From the NCBI GenBank assembly GCA_963750535.1, contig CAVVRF010000038.1, positions 95,118-159,117 on the forward strand: 64,000 nt of DNA. The letters run 5' to 3'. The translations under genes and the position numbers were made by a program. Shown one piece after another: positions 37,500 through 47,023 of the stretch. The notes under the pieces are model-generated. The model was not told the origin of the DNA. It did no database searches and worked only from the letters and a program-made list of their open reading frames with translations. Each line of letters begins with the position of its first letter. Position 1 is the stretch's first letter. The DNA comes from JAKFWF01 sp963750535 (GTDB lineage: Bacteria > Pseudomonadota > Alphaproteobacteria > Rhizobiales > Hyphomicrobiaceae).

Positions 37500-38858
37500 A
37501 TGGCTTCCGCCGCCGAGCAGTTGGCTGCCAATATGAATCTCGGTGCCTTTTCGAAGGCCACCGAGCTCAAGAACCGCATCTGGTTCACGCTGATCGCGCT
37601 GCTCGTCTATCGGCTGGGCACCTTCATCCCAATGCCGGGCATCGATCCGGTGGCGTTCGCGCAAACCTTCAAGACCAATTCGACCGGCATTCTGGGAATG
37701 CTCAACCTGTTCGCCGGCGGCGCCGTCGAGCGCATGGCGATCTTCGCGCTGAACATCATGCCGTACATTTCGGCATCGATCATCATGCAGCTGATGTCGT
37801 CGGTGTCGCCGAAGCTCGAGGCGTTGAAGAAGGAAGGCGAGCAGGGTCGCAAGCAGATCAACCAGTATACCCGCTATCTGACCGTGCTGCTGGCTGCGTT
37901 CCAGGCCTACGGCATCGCGATCGGTCTCGAGGGCTCGCGCGCGGCCGGGGCCTCGGTGGTGCTCGACCCGGGCCTGTTCTTCCGCGTCACCACCGTGATC
38001 ACGCTGGTCGGCGGCACTATGTTCCTGATGTGGCTCGGCGAGCAGATCACGGCGCGCGGCGTCGGCAACGGCACCTCGCTGATCATTTTCGCCGGCATCG
38101 TGGCCGGGCTGCCGGGCGCACTGGTATCGCTGTTCGAGCTGGCGCGGACCGGCTCGCTATCGTCGCTCCTGCTCATTGCGCTGCTGGCGCTGATGCTGGC
38201 GGTGGTGGCGGCGATCGTGTTCATCGAGCGGGCGCAGCGCCGGCTGCTGATCCAGTATCCGAAGCGACAGGTCGGCAACCGGATGTTCCAGGGCGATTCG
38301 TCGCACCTGCCGCTGAAGCTCAATTCGGCAGGCGTGATCCCGCCGATCTTTGCGTCGTCGCTGCTGCTGCTGCCGATCACCGCCGCCCAGTTCTCGGCCG
38401 GACCCGGCGCTTCCGGGCCCGAGTGGCTGACATCGATCGTGGCCGCGCTGGGACGCGGGCAGCCGCTGCACCTGGCGCTCTACGTCGCGCTGATCGTGTT
38501 CTTCTGCTTCTTCTACACCGCGGTCGTGTTCAATCCGCAGGAGACGGCGGACAACCTGCGCAAGTACGGCGGCTTCCTGCCCGGCCGCCGGCCTGGTGCG
38601 CAGACGGCCGAGTACATAGACTATGTGCTGACTTGCATCACCGTCGTCGGTGCGATTTATCTGGCCGTCGTCTGCGTGATGCCGGAGCTGCTGATTTCCT
38701 ACGCGGCGGTGCCGTTCTACTTCGGCGGTACGTCGCTGCTGATCGCGGTCAGCGTGACCATGGACACGGTCGCGCAGATCCAGAGCCACCTTCTGGCCCA
38801 CCAGTACGAGGGACTGATCAAGAAGTCCAAGCTGAGAGGGGGGAAAGGGCGCGGATGA
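37500..38858 (+). CDS. secY: preprotein translocase subunit SecY
   Basis: The 452-residue protein has ten predicted membrane helices. It shows SecY landmarks: YRLGTFIPMPGIDP, the plug-region segment GMLNLFAGGAVERMAIFALN, NIMPYISASIIMQL, GEQITARGVGNGTSLIIFAG, and the cytoplasmic loop FYTAVVFNPQETADNLRKYG GFLPGRRPG. It is the channel of SecYEG. It lies 192 bases after rplO; nothing else was recognised in that spacer. Its stop overlaps the adk start. Confidence 0.98.
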   Translation: MASAAEQLAANMNLGAFSKATELKNRIWFTLIALLVYRLGTFIPMPGIDPVAFAQTFKTNSTGILGMLNLFAGGAVERMAIFALNIMPYISASIIMQLMSSVSPKLEALKKEGEQGRKQINQYTRYLTVLLAAFQAYGIAIGLEGSRAAGASVVLDPGLFFRVTTVITLVGGTMFLMWLGEQITARGVGNGTSLIIFAGIVAGLPGALVSLFELARTGSLSSLLLIALLALMLAVVAAIVFIERAQRRLLIQYPKRQVGNRMFQGDSSHLPLKLNSAGVIPPIFASSLLLLPITAAQFSAGPGASGPEWLTSIVAALGRGQPLHLALYVALIVFFCFFYTAVVFNPQETADNLRKYGGFLPGRRPGAQTAEYIDYVLTCITVVGAIYLAVVCVMPELLISYAAVPFYFGGTSLLIAVSVTMDTVAQIQSHLLAHQYEGLIKKSKLRGGKGRG

Positions 38859-39433
38859 ATTTGATTTTTCTCGGGCCCCCGGGCGCCGGCAAGGGTACCC
38901 AGGCGGCGCTGATTGCGGCGAAGAAGGGAATTGTAGCGCTTTCGACCGGCGATATGCTCCGCGCCGCGGTGAAGGCCGGAACTCCGATCGGACAGAAGGC
39001 GAAGTCGGTCATGGACCGGGGCGGGCTGGTCTCGGACGAGATCGTGATCGGCCTTATCAAGGAGCGGCTCGGCGCCGAGGACTGCAAGGCCGGCTTCATT
39101 CTCGATGGCTTTCCTCGCACGCTTGCCCAAGCCGCCGCGCTCGACAAGCTGCTTGCCGAGATGGGGCGCAAACTTGATTGCGTGATCGAGTTCAAGGTCG
39201 ACGACGGAGCGCTGCAGGCGCGGATCGAAAAGCGCGCGTCCGAGGCGACTGCCGCGGGGCAGAAGCCGCGGGCCGACGATAACGTTGAAGCGCTCAAGAC
39301 CCGGCTGTGGGCCTACTACAAGGAAACGGCCCCCTTGATCGGCTACTACTTCAAGAGCGGAAACCTGACTACCATCGACGGGCTCGCGCCAGTCGAAAGT
39401 GTAACGAAGGCGATCGAGAAGGCGTTGAAGTGA
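38855..39433 (+). CDS. adk: adenylate kinase
   Basis: The 192-residue protein has the P-loop GPPGAGKGTQ at residues 7-16, the AMP-binding segment STGDMLRAAVKAGTPIG, the GFPRT motif, and a short LID without the zinc-finger insertion. It interconverts 2 ADP and ATP + AMP in the cytoplasm. The ATG overlaps the secY stop (ATGA), indicating translational coupling, a conserved arrangement. Confidence 0.97.
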   Translation: MNLIFLGPPGAGKGTQAALIAAKKGIVALSTGDMLRAAVKAGTPIGQKAKSVMDRGGLVSDEIVIGLIKERLGAEDCKAGFILDGFPRTLAQAAALDKLLAEMGRKLDCVIEFKVDDGALQARIEKRASEATAAGQKPRADDNVEALKTRLWAYYKETAPLIGYYFKSGNLTTIDGLAPVESVTKAIEKALK

Positions 39434-39664
39434 GGGTAGTGTCGTGATGACGCGGGGGCGCAGCCGTTGACGAGCGTTGACATTTGTGCCTAAAAGACCC
39501 GCGATTTTATGACGCATCCGCAGCGAGAGCCCTGATCCGCGCCATCAATGGCCGGCTGAGGGGCTTATGCGCCGTGGAAATGCAGTGAACATGCCGTGTG
39601 CCCGGTGCGGCGAGCGGCTTTGGATCTGAACCGCACCGGCTCGAGACTTTGCAGGAGACATGAA

Positions 39665-40036
39665 GTGGCCCGTATCGCAGGCGTCAACATCCCGACCCAG
39701 AAGCGCGTCGTCATCGCGCTGCAATACATCCATGGGATCGGCCCGAAGTTCGCGGAAGCGATCTGCGCCAAGGTCGGCATCCCTGCCGAGCGTCGCGTGA
39801 ATCAGCTGACCGACGCCGAGGTCTTGCAGATTCGCGAGAACATCGACCGCGACTATACGGTCGAGGGTGACCTGCGGCGTGAGGTTGCCATGAACATCAA
39901 GCGTTTGATGGATCTCGGCTGCTATCGCGGCCTTCGTCATCGCCGCGGGTTGCCGGTTCGCGGCCAGCGCACCCACACCAATGCCCGTACCCGCAAGGGC
40001 CCGGCCAAGGCGATCGCCGGCAAGAAGAAGGCCTGA
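39665..40036 (+). CDS. rpsM: 30S ribosomal protein S13
   Basis: The 123-residue protein reads ARIAGVNIPTQKRVVIALQY IHGIGP, then HRRGLPVRGQRTHTNARTRK GPAKAIAGKKKA, a typical S13. Its C-terminal tail reaches the P-site tRNA. GTG 39665 is taken as the start (AGGAGACA upstream); frame-open sequence further upstream is not conserved. The 231-base spacer after adk contains TTGACG/TTGACA hexamers and may hold an internal promoter. Confidence 0.96.
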   Translation: MARIAGVNIPTQKRVVIALQYIHGIGPKFAEAICAKVGIPAERRVNQLTDAEVLQIRENIDRDYTVEGDLRREVAMNIKRLMDLGCYRGLRHRRGLPVRGQRTHTNARTRKGPAKAIAGKKKA

Positions 40037-40135
40037 TGGTCGGCGCCGGAGCGCCACCGTTCTCATTCCACCGATTACCTCTTGCCCCGCGATGGGGCCA
40101 AACATCAGGCCAGGGCGGCCTCGGAGTAGATACGT

Positions 40136-40537
40136 ATGGCTAAGGAAGCAGCACAGGGCCGGGCGAAGGTCCGGCGCAAAGAGCGCAAGAACATCACGTC
40201 GGGCGTGGCTCACGTGAATGCCAGCTTCAACAATACGATGATCACGATCACCGACGCGCAGGGCAATACGATCGCCTGGTCGTCGTCGGGCACGATGGGC
40301 TTCAAGGGCTCGCGCAAGTCGACGCCGTATGCGGCGCAGATGGCGGCCGAGGACGCCGGCAAGAAAGCCGCCGAGCACGGCGTGAAGATCCTCGAGGTCG
40401 AGGTGACGGGTCCGGGCTCTGGCCGCGAGTCGGCGCTGCGCGCTCTGCAGGCCGTCGGCATGCAGATCACGTCGATCCGCGACGTCACGCCGATTCCGCA
40501 CAACGGCTGCCGTCCACGCAAGCGCCGCCGCGTCTAG
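40136..40537 (+). CDS. rpsK: 30S ribosomal protein S11
   Basis: The 133-residue protein has GVAHVNASFNNTMITITDAQ, GFKGSRKSTPYAAQMAAEDA and VTPIPHNGCRPRKRRRV, the S11 signature. S11 lines the platform near the Shine-Dalgarno helix. It is 99 bases after rpsM. Confidence 0.97.
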   Translation: MAKEAAQGRAKVRRKERKNITSGVAHVNASFNNTMITITDAQGNTIAWSSSGTMGFKGSRKSTPYAAQMAAEDAGKKAAEHGVKILEVEVTGPGSGRESALRALQAVGMQITSIRDVTPIPHNGCRPRKRRRV

Positions 40538-40655
40538 GCCGCGGCAAAGTCCAGATCGAGTGGCGCCTCGCACGAGGCGCCTTCGCGCGTTTATCGCAAG
40601 TCGTCCGACGGCCGCTCGCCCCAGGCGCGCCGTCCCCAGCCAAGCGAGGCTACCC

Positions 40656-41687
40656 GTGGCAACAACCGCAGTACTGCAAAAGAACTGGCAAGACCTCATC
40701 AAGCCGGCCAAGCTGGAGATCCAGGCCGGCCGCGATCGCGACCGCGTCGCGACCGTGATCGCCGAGCCGCTGGAGCGCGGCTTCGGCATGACGCTCGGCA
40801 ACGCGCTCCGCCGTGTCCTGTTGTCGTCGCTGCAGGGCGCCGCGATCAAGACCGTGCAGATCGACGGCGTGCTGCACGAGTTCTCCTCGATCCCGGGCGT
40901 TCGCGAGGACGTTACCAACATCGTCCTCAACATCAAGGAGATCGCGCTGCGCGTCCACTCCGACGGCGTCAAGCGCATGGTGTTGAAGAAGGAAGGCCGC
41001 GGTCCGGCCCGTGCCGGCGACATCGAGGCCGGCTCCGACGTCGAGATCCTGAACCCCGATCACGTGATCTGCACCCTCGATCAGGGCGCTTCGATCCGCA
41101 TGGAGTTCACCGCCGACCTCGGCAAGGGCTACGTTCCGGCTGACCGCAACCGCCCGGACGACGCGCCGATCGGCCTGATCCCGGTCGACAGCCTCTATGG
41201 TCCGGTGAAGAAGGTCTCCTACAAGGTCGAGAACACCCGCGAGGGCCAGATCCTCGATTACGACAAGCTCACGATGCAGGTCGAGACGGACGGCTCGGTC
41301 CGCGCCGAGGATGCGATCGCGCTGGCCGCCCGCATCCTGCAGGATCAGCTCGCCGTGTTCATCAACTTCGAGGAGCCGAAGCGGCCGACCGAGGAGAAGG
41401 CGCATCCGGAGCTGGCGTTCAACGCCGCGCTGCTCAAGAAGGTCGACGAGCTCGAGCTTTCGGTCCGCTCGGCCAACTGCCTGAAGAACGACAACATCGT
41501 CTACATCGGCGACCTCATCCAGAAGACCGAGTCGGAGATGCTGCGGACGCCGAATTTCGGCCGCAAGTCGCTGAACGAGATCAAGGAAGTGCTGGCTGCC
41601 ATGGGTCTGCACCTCGGCATGGAAGTGCCGAACTGGCCGCCGGACAACATCGAGGAGCTGGCCAAGCGCTTCGAGGATCAGTACTGA
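40656..41687 (+). CDS. rpoA: DNA-directed RNA polymerase subunit alpha
   Basis: The 343-residue protein has the assembly domain (FGMTLGNALRRVLLSSLQGA) and the C-terminal domain that binds UP elements and activators (ELSVRSANCLKNDNIVYIGD LIQKTE; NFGRKSLNEIKEVLAAMGL). The GTG at 40656 is chosen because it yields the usual short N-terminus before WQDLIKP; an ATG at 40560 would add a non-conserved arginine-rich stretch. It lies between rpsK and rplQ. Confidence 0.97.
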   Translation: MATTAVLQKNWQDLIKPAKLEIQAGRDRDRVATVIAEPLERGFGMTLGNALRRVLLSSLQGAAIKTVQIDGVLHEFSSIPGVREDVTNIVLNIKEIALRVHSDGVKRMVLKKEGRGPARAGDIEAGSDVEILNPDHVICTLDQGASIRMEFTADLGKGYVPADRNRPDDAPIGLIPVDSLYGPVKKVSYKVENTREGQILDYDKLTMQVETDGSVRAEDAIALAARILQDQLAVFINFEEPKRPTEEKAHPELAFNAALLKKVDELELSVRSANCLKNDNIVYIGDLIQKTESEMLRTPNFGRKSLNEIKEVLAAMGLHLGMEVPNWPPDNIEELAKRFEDQY

Positions 41688-41691
41688 GATG

Positions 41692-41719
41692 CGATTGGCC
41701 ATTAGGCAATGGCCAATCG
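41692..41719. repeat. perfect 12-bp inverted repeat between rpoA and rplQ
   Basis: CGATTGGCCATT (41692-41703) and AATGGCCAATCG (41708-41719) form a perfect 12-bp stem with loop AGGC, starting 5 bases after the rpoA stop. There is no T-run. It can act as a 3' mRNA stem or processing site. A related TGGCCATTGGC string occurs in the repeat-rich stretch near 7009. Confidence 0.75.
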
Positions 41720-41838
41720 AATGTTGCGCGCATGGCGGCCGGCTCCACGGAGTGGAGTTGCCATGCGCAACCAGAAGGACGAGGCGAGGCCGAAGAACCT
41801 CCCCGTGAAACAAACCAAACCGATAAAGGATCGAACTC

Positions 41839-42264
41839 ATGCGTCACCGTAAACTTGGACGTCGTTTCAGCCGTGACGCGGGCCACCGCCAGGCAATGTT
41901 CCAGGCGCTCGCCGCCTCGCTCATTCGTCACGAGCAGATCGTGACGACGCTGCCGAAAGCGAAAGACCTGAAGCGCGTCGTCGAGAAGTTCATCACGCTT
42001 GCGAAGCGCGGTGACCTCAACTCCCGCCGCATCGCGGCGGCTCGTCTGCGCGACGAGGATATGGTCAAGAAACTGTTCGACGTGATCGGCCCGCGCTACA
42101 AGGATCGCTCTGGCGGCTACACCCGCGTCCTCAAGGCCGGGTTCCGGTTCGGCGACAGCGCGCCGCGTGCGGTCATCGAGCTCGTCGATCGCGACACGTC
42201 GGCCAAGGGCAAGGACGACAAGGCCCGCGTCGAAGCCGAGAAGGGCGCCGCGGCGGCAGCCTGA
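41839..42264 (+). CDS. rplQ: 50S ribosomal protein L17
   Basis: The 141-residue protein reads MRHRKLGRRFSRDAGHRQAM FQALAASLIRHEQIVTTLPK, DRSGGYTRVLKAGFRFGDSA and PRAVIELVDRD, a typical L17. The C-terminus has a short charged extension (GKDDKARVEAEKGAAAAA). It ends the alpha operon and is followed by an intrinsic terminator. Confidence 0.97.
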   Translation: MRHRKLGRRFSRDAGHRQAMFQALAASLIRHEQIVTTLPKAKDLKRVVEKFITLAKRGDLNSRRIAAARLRDEDMVKKLFDVIGPRYKDRSGGYTRVLKAGFRFGDSAPRAVIELVDRDTSAKGKDDKARVEAEKGAAAAA

Positions 42265-42290
42265 GACAGACGCGCCGTGATTGGAATTCG

Positions 42291-42318
42291 AACGGGCGGC
42301 CTCGGCCGCTCGTTTTTG
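42291..42318 (+). terminator. intrinsic terminator after rplQ
   Basis: ACGGGCGGC (42292-42300) pairs with GCCGCTCGT (42305-42313), with one G-U pair and a CTCG loop. It is followed directly by TTTT G TTTT. It lies 27 bases after the rplQ stop and probably ends the ribosomal super-operon. Confidence 0.8.
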
Positions 42319-42415
42319 TTTTCACGCGAGATCGTGCCAGGAGGAGCCTTCAAACCGTCGGCCGGGAGGCCTATAGATCGACGCCGACGAAGCTCGTTTC
42401 ACCGAGAGGCCGCTC

Positions 42416-43837
42416 ATGCCGTCGACCGCCTTGCCGCGCTGGCTGATGTCGCTCGCAGCGCTTTGCGCCGGCGTCATTCTGTGCACGAGTGCGAGCGCGC
42501 AGCGCAAGCTGCCGCCGCCCTCGAAGGAAGCCGTTCAGTACTCCTTTGCGCCAATCGTGCGGCAGACCGCCCCGGCGGTTGTCAACGTCTACGTGCGCAG
42601 CCGCGTGCAGTCATTCACCTCGCCGTTCGCCGACGATCCGTTCTTCCGCCGCTTCTTCGGCGATCGTTTCGGCCAGCCGACCGAGCGGCTGCAAAACTCG
42701 CTCGGCTCTGGCGTGATCGTCTCGCCGTCCGGCATCGTTGTGACCAATACCCATGTCATCAAGGGCGGCGGCCAGACCGAGATCAAGGTTGTGCTCGCCG
42801 ACAAGCGCGAGTTCGACGCCAAGGTGATCCTCCAGGACGAGAAGACGGACATCGCCGTGCTTCGGATCGAGGGCGGCGACGGCAGGTTCCCGACATTGGC
42901 GCTGGAGGACTCCGACAATCTCGAGGTCGGCGACCTGGTGCTGGCGATCGGCAATCCGTTCGGCGTCGGCCAGACGGTGACGCATGGCATAGTGTCGGCT
43001 CTCGCCCGCTCTGAGGTCGGCCAGTCCGAAGCACAGGTCTTCATCCAGACCGACGCCGCCATCAATCCCGGCAACTCCGGCGGCGCGCTCGTCGACATGG
43101 CCGGCCGGCTCGTCGGTATAAACACCGCGATCTTCTCGAAATCGGGCGGCTCGCATGGCATCGGCTTCGCAATCCCCTCCAACATGGTGCGGATCTACGT
43201 CGACAGCGCCCTGACCGGTCGCAAGGTCGAGCGGCCGTGGCTCGGTGCCCGCCTTGAAGCACTCTCGCGCGAGGTCGCCGACGGCCTTGGGCTCGACCGG
43301 GCCTCCGGCGCCCTCGTCACGCGGGTGTGGGACAAGGGACCGGCCGCCGAGTCGGGGCTGCAAGCCGGCGACGTGATCATTGCCGTCGACAGCGTCGAGG
43401 TCGCCGACGCGCGCAGCGTGCTCTATCGGATGCAGACGCGCGGCGTCGGCAACCGGGTGCGCGTCGATGTTCTGCGCAAGGGCAAGCCGGTCACCATATC
43501 GATCGCCCTGCGGTCCGCGCCGGCGCCGAGCAAGGACGATCTGCGCGATGTCAAGGGCGCCAATCCGTTCGATGGCGCGCGGGTGGCAAATCTGTCCAAT
43601 GCCCTGTCCGACGAGCTCGGGCTCGAGGATCAGGACGGGGTCGTGATCGTCGCGGTGCGCGCCGGCTCGACCGCGCAGCGCCTCGGATTCCAGACCGGTG
43701 ATGTGATCGTCCAGGTCGGTCGCGAGCCGGTGGCGAACGTCGCCGATCTCGAGCGACTGCTGGCGCAGAAGCAAAAGACCTGGCTGCTCGGCATCAATCG
43801 CGGCGGCCGCCTCGTGCAGCTGCAGGTTCAGGGCTGA
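42416..43837 (+). CDS. DegP/DegQ-type periplasmic serine endoprotease
   Basis: The 473-residue protein has a signal peptide (cleavage likely after ASA at 28), then a trypsin-like domain with His113 (TNTHVIKGGG), Asp145 (KTDIAVLRI) and Ser221 (NPGNSGGAL). Two PDZ domains follow, at about 255-365 and 385-470. This is the HtrA layout for degrading or refolding misfolded envelope proteins. A DegP-like gene directly after rplQ is a recurring alphaproteobacterial arrangement. The terminator in the 151-base spacer suggests its own promoter. The gene name (degP or degQ) cannot be decided. Confidence 0.93.
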   Translation: MPSTALPRWLMSLAALCAGVILCTSASAQRKLPPPSKEAVQYSFAPIVRQTAPAVVNVYVRSRVQSFTSPFADDPFFRRFFGDRFGQPTERLQNSLGSGVIVSPSGIVVTNTHVIKGGGQTEIKVVLADKREFDAKVILQDEKTDIAVLRIEGGDGRFPTLALEDSDNLEVGDLVLAIGNPFGVGQTVTHGIVSALARSEVGQSEAQVFIQTDAAINPGNSGGALVDMAGRLVGINTAIFSKSGGSHGIGFAIPSNMVRIYVDSALTGRKVERPWLGARLEALSREVADGLGLDRASGALVTRVWDKGPAAESGLQAGDVIIAVDSVEVADARSVLYRMQTRGVGNRVRVDVLRKGKPVTISIALRSAPAPSKDDLRDVKGANPFDGARVANLSNALSDELGLEDQDGVVIVAVRAGSTAQRLGFQTGDVIVQVGREPVANVADLERLLAQKQKTWLLGINRGGRLVQLQVQG

Positions 43838-43988
43838 TCCAATGCCACGGTTGTCAAGTTAGTCACCGCCGGCTCGCCGACGCTACCCTTTCGCCACGTC
43901 AGGGCTGCTCATCGTGCAGCGCGCTTTGTCGGACTGGCTGGGCTGGGCCATACTCGCTGACAAAATCCAACCAGTGGAGGAAGCGAGG

Positions 43989-44979
43989 ATGGCGACCAAC
44001 AAGAAGCGCGTGTTCGTGCCGGACGCCCTGGCTGCGTCTGCCGTGGCGATGCTCGAGGCGCGCGATGACGTCGAGATCCACCGCTTCGTGAACATGGTCC
44101 CGCCGGCGGAGTTCAACAAGCAGCTCGCGAGCTACGCCCACGTCAATGCCGCACTGCTCGGCCCGACGCCGTTCGGCGAGGCTGAGATCGCGAGCGCCAA
44201 GGGACTTCAGGTCGTCGCCCGCATCGGCGTCGGCTACGACGCGGTCGACGTGCCGGCGCTGACACGGATCAAGGTGCCGCTGATGACCACCGGCATCGCC
44301 AATTCGCCGTCGGTTGCCGAGCAGGCGGTGTACTTCATGATGCAACTGGCCAAGCGCGGCAACGACATGCACGGCCTCGTGCGCGACGGCAAGTGGGCCG
44401 GGCGGTTCAGCATGCTGCCGACCGATCTCGGCGGCAAGACGCTGCTGATCGTCGGCTTCGGGCGGATCGGCACGCGCACCGCGAAGCGCTGCCTCGCCAT
44501 GGAGATGGACGTCCTGGTGTACGACCCCTATGTGAAGCCCGAGGCGATCAGGGCAGCCGGCTGCCAGCCGGTAGCCGATCTCGATGCGGCGCTCGCCCGC
44601 GCCGACGTGGTGACGCTGCATTGCCCGAAGACCCGCGAGACAACAAACATGATCGATGCGGCGCGCCTCGGCCGCATGAAGCCGACGGCGCTGCTGATCA
44701 ATACCGCCCGCGGCGGCATCATCGACGAGGCGGCGCTGCACGCGGCGCTGACCTCGAAGAAGCTAGCCGGCGCCGGGCTCGACGTGTTCGCTCAGGAGCC
44801 GCCGCCGACCGACCATCCGCTGCTGCGACCTGCCGAACGTGATCGTCGCGCCGCACATCGCCGGCGTCACCCGCGAGGCGGTCGAGCGGATGGGCGTTCA
44901 AAGCGTCAAGAACATCCTCAGCGTGTTCGACGGCCAGCCGATCCGCGAGAACGTGGTAAATCCCGAGGCGCTGGGGTAG
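43989..44979 (+). CDS. D-isomer-specific 2-hydroxyacid dehydrogenase, phosphoglycerate dehydrogenase-like (frameshifted)
   Basis: The N-terminal frame shows the NAD-binding fold (GGKTLLIVGFGRIGTRTAKR), the catalytic Arg/Glu region (NTARGGIIDEAAL) and GLDVFAQEPPP. The frame fails near 44828. The next frame supplies the missing end (DLPNVIVAPHIAGVTREAVE with the catalytic His, then NPEALG and stop). Length is 3n+1, about 329 residues after removing one base. ATG 43989 is preceded by GGAGGAAG. It reduces or oxidises a D-2-hydroxyacid using NAD; SerA is about this type but lacks certainty. A base-call error is the likely cause of the break. Confidence 0.83.
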
Positions 44980-45009
44980 GCCGGCGGCAGGGTTGGCGGG
45001 CCGGGAATG

Positions 45010-45044
45010 CGAACGCCTCCGCGCGGCAATGCGGGAGGCGTTCG
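45010..45044. terminator. hairpin between convergent genes, possible bidirectional terminator
   Basis: CGAACGCCTCC (45010-45020) and GGAGGCGTTCG (45034-45044) form a perfect 11-bp stem with a 13-base loop. It sits between the stop codons of the hydroxyacid dehydrogenase (plus strand) and the solute-binding protein (minus strand). There is no clear T-run on either side. Confidence 0.5.
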
Positions 45045-45069
45045 ATCGGCGGAACCGCAACTCGTCAGC

Positions 45070-46593
45070 TCACTTCCACTTCATCTCCCAGAAGCGCGGC
45101 AGCTCGTCCGGGTAAGCATTGAAATCGAGATCCTTGGCCGCGATGTAGTAGGTCGTGAGCGCGTAGAGCGGGACTGCGTAGGCGCGATCGGCGATCAGGC
45201 CGAGGGCCTTCTTGTAGCTGTCCTTGCGTGCGGCGGTGTCGACGGTGGTGTCGCCCTTCTCGATCAGGGCGATGATCTCCTTGTCCTTCACCGAGTCGTC
45301 GTCGATGCCCTTGAAGTACACCGATACCGACGCAGATATATCGTTCAGGCTGTACGAGCCCCAGGTTTGATGGCTCATCGCCACCTTGTTGGCGCGGTTC
45401 AGATCGCGCATCGCCGCGTACTGCATGAACTTGAGGTTGGCCTTGATGCCGACGGCACGCAGGTAGTTCACCATTGCCTCGGTCTGGCTGCGATCGCGAT
45501 AGCCGAACAGGTCGATCTCGAGGCCATCCTTGAAGCCGGCTTCCGCCAGCAGCGCTTTCGCCTTTGCCGGATCATAGGGATACCGCTTGGTGCCTTCGTC
45601 GGTGCAGCCGAGCTGCGTGGGGAAGCAGATCGTGTTGATCGGGATCACGCCTTCACCGACCAGCTGCTTGGCCATGGTGTCGCGGTCGATGGCGTGATTG
45701 ATCGCCTGTCGGACGCGCAGGTCGCGCAACGGCGCCGACGGGCCATCCGGCAGCACGTTCATCGCGATGAAGACGATGCGCATCGTCGCGCCGGATTTGA
45801 CGCCGAGGTGCGGAACCGCCTTGAGTTGCTCGGCCTGCTCGACCGGAACGTTCATGATGAGATCGAGACCGCCCGACAGCATCTCGGCGACTTGCGTCTG
45901 CCGGTCGGGAATCATGCGGACCAGGACCTTCTCGATCGACGCCTTCGGCTTTTGCGATGCGGCCCAGTAGTCGGCGTGGCGCTCGAGCTTGATCGACTTG
46001 CCGATCACGTTCTCGACGACCTTGTATGGCCCGGTGCCGATCGGCTTCTCGCTCATGCCTTTCTGGCCGACCTTTGCGTAGTACTCGTTGGGGTGCATCG
46101 CGATCGGGCCGGTCAGGTACTCGATCGCCGCCGGGAACGGCCGCTTGGTGATCAGGCGCACCTTGTACTTGTCGAGCTTTTCGGCCTTTGCGATCCAGTT
46201 GACGTTCTGCTGCGCGGTGACCTTGTTGGCTGGATCGGCCACGAAGTTCAGCGTGAACACCACGTCGTCGGCATCGAACTCCTCGCCGTTGTGGAATTTC
46301 ACGCCCTGGCGCAGCTCCATCTCCAGCGTCTTGTCGTCGATCCACTTCCAGGAAGTGGCAAGCTGCGGCTTGTACTCGTTGGTCACCGGATCGCGATAGA
46401 TCAGCGTGTCCCAGATCGCGTGGCTCACGATGACGCCGAGGCGCACGTTATTGAAGTAGGGATCGATGTTCTCCAGTACCTGTTCGTAGGCGAAGCGGAC
46501 GGTATTATCCTTCTTGGTGGCCATCGCCGGCGCGCTGACCATTGCGAGTGCGCTCGCCGCGGCGGCCAGCGCGAACCTCATACGCTTCGACAT
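45070..46593 (-). CDS. ABC transporter substrate-binding protein, family 5 (peptide/nickel/opine type)
   Basis: The 507-residue protein has a signal peptide (KR..., cleavage near SAPAMA) and family-5 blocks: TLIYRDPVTNEYKPQLATSW, LRQGVKFHNGEEFDADDVVF, IGTGPYKVVENV, and LRDLRVRQAINHAIDRDTMA. Such proteins deliver peptides, opines, sugars or metal chelates to an inner-membrane ABC importer. No DppBCDF-type permease or ATPase genes adjoin it, so it is an orphan. It converges with the dehydrogenase gene. Confidence 0.9.
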   Translation of the reverse strand: MSKRMRFALAAAASALAMVSAPAMATKKDNTVRFAYEQVLENIDPYFNNVRLGVIVSHAIWDTLIYRDPVTNEYKPQLATSWKWIDDKTLEMELRQGVKFHNGEEFDADDVVFTLNFVADPANKVTAQQNVNWIAKAEKLDKYKVRLITKRPFPAAIEYLTGPIAMHPNEYYAKVGQKGMSEKPIGTGPYKVVENVIGKSIKLERHADYWAASQKPKASIEKVLVRMIPDRQTQVAEMLSGGLDLIMNVPVEQAEQLKAVPHLGVKSGATMRIVFIAMNVLPDGPSAPLRDLRVRQAINHAIDRDTMAKQLVGEGVIPINTICFPTQLGCTDEGTKRYPYDPAKAKALLAEAGFKDGLEIDLFGYRDRSQTEAMVNYLRAVGIKANLKFMQYAAMRDLNRANKVAMSHQTWGSYSLNDISASVSVYFKGIDDDSVKDKEIIALIEKGDTTVDTAARKDSYKKALGLIADRAYAVPLYALTTYYIAAKDLDFNAYPDELPRFWEMKWK

Positions 46594-46678
46594 TTGTACG
46601 TTTCCCTTCTCCGATTGTGCGGACGGCTTGCTTCGTCACAATCCAGCACCAGCGGACGGTTCCGCGTCAACCGGCATT

Positions 46679-47023
46679 CTACCGCTCGGGTGCCGTTGTC
46701 GTCGCAGGCGCGCGCAGGTAGGTGAAGCCAGTGCCGATCGCGACCACCTCGAGGGCACCCGTGGTGATCATCGGATGCGACACCCTGATCGCCAGCACGC
46801 CGTCATATCCCTTGGCACGCGCACGCTCGGACAGGATCTCGAGGCAGCGCTCGATCGTCTTGTCGAGAATGTACTCGTAGCGGGTCATGTTGCCGCCGAG
46901 GGTGTTGGTGATGGCTTCGCGCATGTCGCGGATGATGTTGGCGCCGGCAACCGCCGACGCGAACACCAGCTCGCCATGACGAACCGGCGTCTCGCCGACG
47001 GTCTCGGTGGTGACGAGCAGCAT
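46679..47023 (-). CDS. YbjQ family protein (heavy-metal-binding domain-like)
   Basis: The 114-residue protein reads MLLVTTETVGETPVRHGELV FASAVAGANIIRD, then GYDGVLAIRVS and LEVVAIGTGF. This matches the YbjQ (DUF74/UPF0145) fold, which forms pentamers in solved structures; its metal-binding role is not well established. The start at 47023 overlaps the stop of the upstream gene by one base (TGATG), so the two are coupled. It is the last gene of a three-gene minus-strand set. Confidence 0.8.
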   Translation of the reverse strand: MLLVTTETVGETPVRHGELVFASAVAGANIIRDMREAITNTLGGNMTRYEYILDKTIERCLEILSERARAKGYDGVLAIRVSHPMITTGALEVVAIGTGFTYLRAPATTTAPER

